DNA of 64,000 bases. It comes from Pseudomonas sp. 5P_3.1_Bac2 (GTDB lineage Bacteria > Pseudomonadota > Gammaproteobacteria > Pseudomonadales > Pseudomonadaceae). Position 1 is the first letter of the stretch. Every line of letters starts with the position of its first letter. The position numbers and the translations under genes are program-made. The stretch is from NCBI RefSeq assembly GCF_025465995.1, contig NZ_JANLNY010000004.1, positions 434,001 through 498,000 of the forward strand, read 5' to 3'. The notes under the pieces were generated by a model. It made no database searches. It was not told where the DNA came from and worked only from the letters and a program-made list of their open reading frames with translations. This document shows positions 60,400 through 64,000 of the stretch, one piece after another.

Positions 60400-60420
60400 A
60401 GTTATTGAAAAATAATAACT
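60400..60420. promoter_or_regulatory. AT-rich inverted repeat between NtrC-type site and -24/-12 promoter
   Basis: AGTTATT-N7-AATAACT is a perfect 7-7-7 inverted repeat in an AT-rich stretch. Its place between enhancer and promoter is where an IHF-type bend or a second regulator would act. No strict IHF consensus is present. Confidence 0.4.
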
Positions 60421-60427
60421 AGTCTTG

Positions 60428-60444
60428 CTGGCGCGGGCTTTGCA
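60428..60444 (+). promoter_or_regulatory. Sigma54 (-24/-12) promoter
   Basis: CTGGCGCGGGCTTTGCA matches the sigma54 consensus YTGGCACGRNNNTTGCW at all but one fixed position (A to G), with exact GG-to-GC spacing. Transcription would start near 60455, leaving a leader of about 26 bases with GGAG six bases before the ATG at 60481. Confidence 0.72.
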
Positions 60445-60480
60445 ATACCGACTCCATGTCCGGGTGACAAGGAGCGCGTT

Positions 60481-61890
60481 ATGCCCCGCACTTTTTACGA
60501 TGAGATGTACGACGCCAGCGGCGCCATACGTCCGCATTACCAAGCTTTTGCCCGTTGGTTGGCGGACACGCCAGAGGAGCTTTTGGCCCAGCGCCGTCGG
60601 GAAGCCGACCTGCTGTTCCACCGCGCCGGGATTACCTTCACCTTATACGGTGACGATCAAGGCACTGAGCGCCTGATCCCTTTCGACATCATTCCGCGCA
60701 GCATCCCCGCCAGTGAGTGGCGCATCGTCGAACGTGGCTGCATCCAGCGTGTGCAGGCGCTGAATATGTTTCTCGCCGACCTCTACCACGAGCAGCGCAT
60801 TATCAAGGCCGGGATCATTCCAGCCGAACAGGTGCTGGCCAACGAGGGTTATCAGATCGCCATGCAGGGGCTCAACCTGCATGGCAACCTCTACGCCCAT
60901 ATCGCTGGCGTCGATCTGGTGCGCGACGGCGACGGTAGCTACTACGTTCTTGAAGACAACCTGCGCACCCCCAGCGGCGTGAGCTATATGCTCGAAGACC
61001 GCAAGATGATGATGCGCCTGTTCCCCGAACTGTTTGCCGCGCAGCGCATCGCGCCGATTGATCACTACCCCAATTTGCTGCTCGACACCCTGAAAACCTC
61101 CAGCCCGCTGGATAACCCCAACGTGGTGGTGTTAACCCCAGGACGCTTTAACAGCGCCTATTTCGAGCATGCCTTTCTCGCCCGTGAGATGGGCGTGGAG
61201 CTGGTGGAAGGGGCTGACCTGTTTGTGCGTGACGACAAGCTGTTTATGCGCACCACGGCCGGGGCCAAACAAGTGGATGTGGTCTATCGCCGTCTGGACG
61301 ATGCCTTCCTCGATCCGCTGGCGTTTAACCCCGACTCCATGCTCGGCGTACCCGGTCTGCTGTCGACTTACCGCAGCGGCAATGTGGTGCTGGCCAATGC
61401 CATCGGCACTGGCGTGGCCGACGACAAATCGATTTACCCCTATGTCGGCGACATGATTCGTTTTTATCTGGATGAAGAACCGATCCTGAAAAACGTGCCG
61501 ACCTGGCAGTGTCGCAAACCCGCCGACCTATCCCATGTGCTGGCCAATCTGCCGCAGCTGGTGGTCAAGGAAACCCAAGGCTCTGGCGGCTATGGCATGT
61601 TGGTCGGTCCGGCCGCGACTAAAGCGGAGATCGAAAATTTCCGTGCCCGCTTAATCGCCAAGCCCGAAGCCTATATCGCCCAGCCGACCCTTTGCCTGTC
61701 GACCTGCCCAACCTTCGTCGATAGCGGCATCGCGCCCCGGCATATCGACCTGCGGCCGTTTGTGCTGTCTGGCAAGGAAACCCGCATCGTCCCCGGCGGC
61801 CTGACCCGCGTGGCGCTGCGCGAAGGCTCGCTGGTGGTCAACTCATCCCAAGGCGGTGGTACCAAAGACACCTGGGTCGTGGAGGACTAA
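60481..61890 (+). CDS. Circularly permuted ATP-grasp protein (COG2308/DUF404-407)
   Basis: A 469-residue member of the circularly permuted ATP-grasp family. Recognisable elements are the N-terminal MPRTFYDEMYDASGAIRPHY, the segment VLEDNLRTPSGVSYMLEDRKMMMRLFPEL (about 157-185; key residues Glu-Asp-Asn-x-R and Ser-Tyr-x-x-Glu), and VVKETQGSGGYGMLVG near 361-376, the permuted nucleotide-binding loop. ATP-grasp enzymes ligate carboxylates to amines, here proposed to form amide bonds on peptides. It is the first gene of an operon with alpha-E and transglutaminase genes and lies behind a sigma54 promoter. Substrate unknown. Confidence 0.93.
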   Translation: MPRTFYDEMYDASGAIRPHYQAFARWLADTPEELLAQRRREADLLFHRAGITFTLYGDDQGTERLIPFDIIPRSIPASEWRIVERGCIQRVQALNMFLADLYHEQRIIKAGIIPAEQVLANEGYQIAMQGLNLHGNLYAHIAGVDLVRDGDGSYYVLEDNLRTPSGVSYMLEDRKMMMRLFPELFAAQRIAPIDHYPNLLLDTLKTSSPLDNPNVVVLTPGRFNSAYFEHAFLAREMGVELVEGADLFVRDDKLFMRTTAGAKQVDVVYRRLDDAFLDPLAFNPDSMLGVPGLLSTYRSGNVVLANAIGTGVADDKSIYPYVGDMIRFYLDEEPILKNVPTWQCRKPADLSHVLANLPQLVVKETQGSGGYGMLVGPAATKAEIENFRARLIAKPEAYIAQPTLCLSTCPTFVDSGIAPRHIDLRPFVLSGKETRIVPGGLTRVALREGSLVVNSSQGGGTKDTWVVED

Positions 61891-61894
61891 GGCC

Positions 61895-62845
61895 ATGCTT
61901 TCAAGAACTGCTGCCGATCTGTACTGGATGTCGCGCTACCTGGAGCGTGCGGAAAACCTCGCGCGCATGCTCGATGTCAGCTATTCGCTGTCGCTGATGC
62001 CGCAAGACGGCCGTGGCGATGGCCTGGAAGAACTGGCCTTGCCGCTGCTGATCACCGGCACCCTGGAGGATTACCAAGAGCGCCACGGGCCGCTGCATGC
62101 CGAGCGCATGCTGCACTTTTTTGCCCTCGATGCGAGCAACCCGGCGAGCATCTATTGCTGCCTGCAGGCGGCGCGCACCAACGCCCATGCCGTGCGCGGG
62201 CGCATCACCGCCGACATGTGGGAGAACATCAACGCCACGTGGCTGGAAATTCGCGGCATCGCCGAAATGGGCCTGAGCCGCTACGGCATCAGCCGTTTCT
62301 GCGAGTGGGTCAAGGAGCGTTCGCACCTGTTCCGGGGAGCCACCTTCGGCACCATCATGCGCGGCGATCCCTATCGCTTTATCCGCCTTGGCACCTTTAT
62401 CGAGCGCGCCGACAACACCCTGCGCTTGCTCGATGCGCGCTATGAAATGCTCGGTGAAGACATCGACGAAACCGATGGCCGCCCGGCGCGCAGCTATTAC
62501 CAGTGGACCGCATTGCTGCGGGCGTTGTCGTCGTTTGAGGCTTTTGCCGAGATTTATCGCGGCTCGCCCGGCACCCGTAAAGTCTCCGAGCTGCTGTTGC
62601 TGCGCGCCGAAGTGCCGCGCTCGCTGCGGGCCTGCATCGACGAGCTGAGTCAGATTTTGCGCAGCTTGCCCGGCGACAACGGCCGCGCCGCCCAGCGTTT
62701 GGGCGCCGAGCTGCAAGCACGGCTGCACTACACCAGCATTGATGAGGTACTGGAGGAGGGCCTGCATGCCTGGCTCACCGATATGATTTTACTGGTCCGC
62801 GAACTCGGCCAGGCCATCCAAAGCTCCTATCTGGAGGTCGCATGA
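61895..62845 (+). CDS. Alpha-E domain protein (COG2307/DUF403)
   Basis: A 316-residue all-helical protein of the alpha-E family, starting at ATG 61895 four bases after the ATP-grasp stop. The conserved opening LSRTAADLYWMSRYLERAENLARML, ASNPASIYCCLQAARTNAHAVRG (about 88-110) and FRGATFGTIMRGDPYRFIRLGTFIERADNTLRLLDARY (key residues Phe-Ile-Glu-Arg-Ala-Asp) define it. It may be a partner or scaffold of the permuted ATP-grasp enzyme; its catalytic role, if any, is unknown. The stop overlaps the transglutaminase start by four bases (ATGA). Confidence 0.93.
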   Translation: MLSRTAADLYWMSRYLERAENLARMLDVSYSLSLMPQDGRGDGLEELALPLLITGTLEDYQERHGPLHAERMLHFFALDASNPASIYCCLQAARTNAHAVRGRITADMWENINATWLEIRGIAEMGLSRYGISRFCEWVKERSHLFRGATFGTIMRGDPYRFIRLGTFIERADNTLRLLDARYEMLGEDIDETDGRPARSYYQWTALLRALSSFEAFAEIYRGSPGTRKVSELLLLRAEVPRSLRACIDELSQILRSLPGDNGRAAQRLGAELQARLHYTSIDEVLEEGLHAWLTDMILLVRELGQAIQSSYLEVA

Positions 62846-63639
62846 AACTGTCCATTAGCCACGCCACAACCTATCGCTATGAAGATCAGGTGCGCAGCAG
62901 CATTCAGTACCTGCGCATGACTCCCCACGACAGTGAGCGTCAGCAGGTGCTCAACTGGCAGCTGAATTTGCCGCGACCGGTGCGGTCCCAGCTCGACCCT
63001 TACGGCAACATTCTGCATGTGCTGACCTTGGACGAGCCCCACGAAGCCATCGTCATCGGTGCCCAAGGCCAGGTCGAGATCGATGAACGCAGTGAAGCCG
63101 AGCACGAGAGCCAGTCGCCGCTGCCATTTCTGCGCTTTACCCGGCTGACCGAGGCCGACGAGGCGCTGCGCGAGTTTGCCCGGTTACAGAGCAAGAACCG
63201 CCAGGACCGCAACGCTCTGATTGATTTAATGCACGCGCTCAACGCCCATATCAGCTACCAGCCCGGCGCCACCCAGGTGGATACCAGCGCGGCGCAGGCG
63301 TTCTCTGGCGGCAAGGGCGTGTGCCAGGACCACACCCATGCCTTCTTGGCCTGTGCGCGCAGCTTAGGGGTGCCGGCGCGCTATGTATCGGGCTATCTGT
63401 TTGCCGACAGCGACGAGCATCTGGCCAGCCATGCCTGGGCCGAAGCGTGGCTGGACGACGCTTGGTACAGCTTCGACGTGACCAACTGCCTGGCCAAGCC
63501 TGAGCGCCACCTCAAACTGGCGGTAGGCCTGGATTATCTCGATGCCTGCCCGGTGCGTGGCATGCGCATGGGCGGCGGCAGCGAGCAGATGCACGCACGG
63601 GTGGATGTGGCGCCGGTGTTTAAGGCCCAGCAACAGTAA
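62842..63639 (+). CDS. Transglutaminase-like cysteine peptidase-fold protein (COG1305)
   Basis: A 265-residue protein with an N-terminal beta-rich domain (about 1-100; MKLSISHATTYRYEDQVRSSIQYLRMTP) and the transglutaminase core. The catalytic triad is intact: Cys161 (GKGVCQDHTH), His197 (ASHAWAEAWL) and Asp212 (WYSFDVTN). This type could act as peptidase or amide transferase on the product of the ATP-grasp enzyme. Genes of these three families occur together widely, sometimes with the Anbu proteasome-like peptidase, which is not within this window. Confidence 0.94.
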   Translation: MKLSISHATTYRYEDQVRSSIQYLRMTPHDSERQQVLNWQLNLPRPVRSQLDPYGNILHVLTLDEPHEAIVIGAQGQVEIDERSEAEHESQSPLPFLRFTRLTEADEALREFARLQSKNRQDRNALIDLMHALNAHISYQPGATQVDTSAAQAFSGGKGVCQDHTHAFLACARSLGVPARYVSGYLFADSDEHLASHAWAEAWLDDAWYSFDVTNCLAKPERHLKLAVGLDYLDACPVRGMRMGGGSEQMHARVDVAPVFKAQQQ

Positions 63640-63750
63640 ATCCCGGGGCTGGGCCAAGGGCGCAGGGTTTTACGACTAATGAGCCATGGCCATTCAGCTA
63701 AATTGAGCGAAGATCAAGGCCTTTGCATAAACCATCCCGGAGGTGAGGCT

Positions 63751-64000
63751 ATGAGTGCTTTGGTCACGTTACGTCAGTTATCGGGTTTGCCTGCTGCCCC
63801 GGCACCCTTAAGCGAGTCAGCGCTGATTATTGTCGATGCGCAGAATACCTATCGCCACGGCGTGATGGCGCTGGAAGGTGTCGAGGCGGCGTTGGATCAA
63901 TGCCAGCTCTTGCTGGCGCGAGCGCGCGCGGCGGGCATCCCGGTGCTTCATATTCAGCATGATGCTGGGCCTGGCTCGCCCTATGACATCAGCGCTGAAA
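63751..64000 (+). CDS. Isochorismatase-family hydrolase (5' end only)
   Basis: The first 83 codons of a cysteine-hydrolase-fold protein run off the window. The ATG at 63751 follows GGAGGTGA. The first strand ALIIVDAQNTYRHGVMALEGVEAAL holds the catalytic Asp (about residue 29), and the next strand GIPVLHIQHDAG fits the family. The Lys and Cys of the triad are outside, so activity cannot be judged. It lies 111 bases after the transglutaminase gene on the same strand and could belong to the same operon. It is distantly like the protein at 40637. Confidence 0.85.
   Translation, partial: MSALVTLRQLSGLPAAPAPLSESALIIVDAQNTYRHGVMALEGVEAALDQCQLLLARARAAGIPVLHIQHDAGPGSPYDISAE

Overview
The window is about 64 kb of GC-rich chromosomal DNA from a Pseudomonas-type gammaproteobacterium. 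The assignment rests on a psl exopolysaccharide operon in the P. aeruginosa gene order, on neighbourhoods shared with P. aeruginosa (folE / smr / isochorismatase-like / prmB, and hypothetical / hydrolase / aroC / MFS), and on typical Pseudomonas versions of FadE, CysB, Mqo, PitA and BenE. No rRNA, tRNA, CRISPR array, insertion sequence or phage gene was seen. Coding density is high and most genes look like core genome.

Layout. (1) 1-14782, minus strand: pslA to pslL, twelve tightly packed genes making a Psl-like polysaccharide (UDP-sugar transferase, GDP-mannose supply, glycosyltransferases, glycosidase, Wzz/Wza-like export, ligase/polymerase, flippase, acyltransferase). A candidate sigma70 promoter with two FleQ-type boxes lies at 14854-14905. 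(2) 15237-20933: a conserved hypothetical, the membrane acyl-CoA dehydrogenase fadE with a perfect palindrome at its promoter, a transglutaminase-like protein, and a two-gene ABC exporter. (3) 20997-26685: cysB, a universal stress protein, a 5'-nucleotidase, a ketopantoate-reductase-like/thioredoxin-like pair, a PilZ protein and a DAHP synthase. (4) 26743-34685: benE and lysE transporters, a MarR regulator divergent from an aminotransferase-GST operon with paired operators between them, a UvrD-like helicase, and pitA. (5) 34744-42383: a hypothetical, a secreted cysteine protein plus cupredoxin, a glutaredoxin, a lipoprotein-type malate:quinone oxidoreductase, folE, smr, an isochorismatase-family protein lacking its cysteine, and prmB. 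(6) 42384-49301: a transporter-fused hybrid histidine kinase (MxtR/CrbS type), a GNAT acetyltransferase and a divergent TetR/MFS efflux pair. This block looks inserted relative to the P. aeruginosa order. (7) 49315-58645: a hypothetical, a hydrolase, aroC, an MFS transporter, an acireductone-dioxygenase homologue that has lost most metal ligands, a chemoreceptor, and an overlapping Baeyer-Villiger monooxygenase/esterase pair. (8) 59116-64000: RraB, a class I glutamine amidotransferase, and a three-gene operon (circularly permuted ATP-grasp, alpha-E, transglutaminase), then the start of a second isochorismatase-family gene.

The most promising signal is the last operon. It is preceded by a near-consensus sigma54 -24/-12 element and an upstream NtrC-like dyad, suggesting that an uncharacterised ATP-grasp/transglutaminase peptide-chemistry system is switched on by nitrogen limitation. 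Other items worth a second look are the FleQ-box architecture of the psl promoter, the degenerate acireductone dioxygenase, the Cys-to-Ser isochorismatase-family protein, and several precise palindromic operators (fadE, MarR pair, TetR/MFS, a 24-bp palindrome at the end of prmB). Names of P. aeruginosa homologues and their order are from memory. No search was run.
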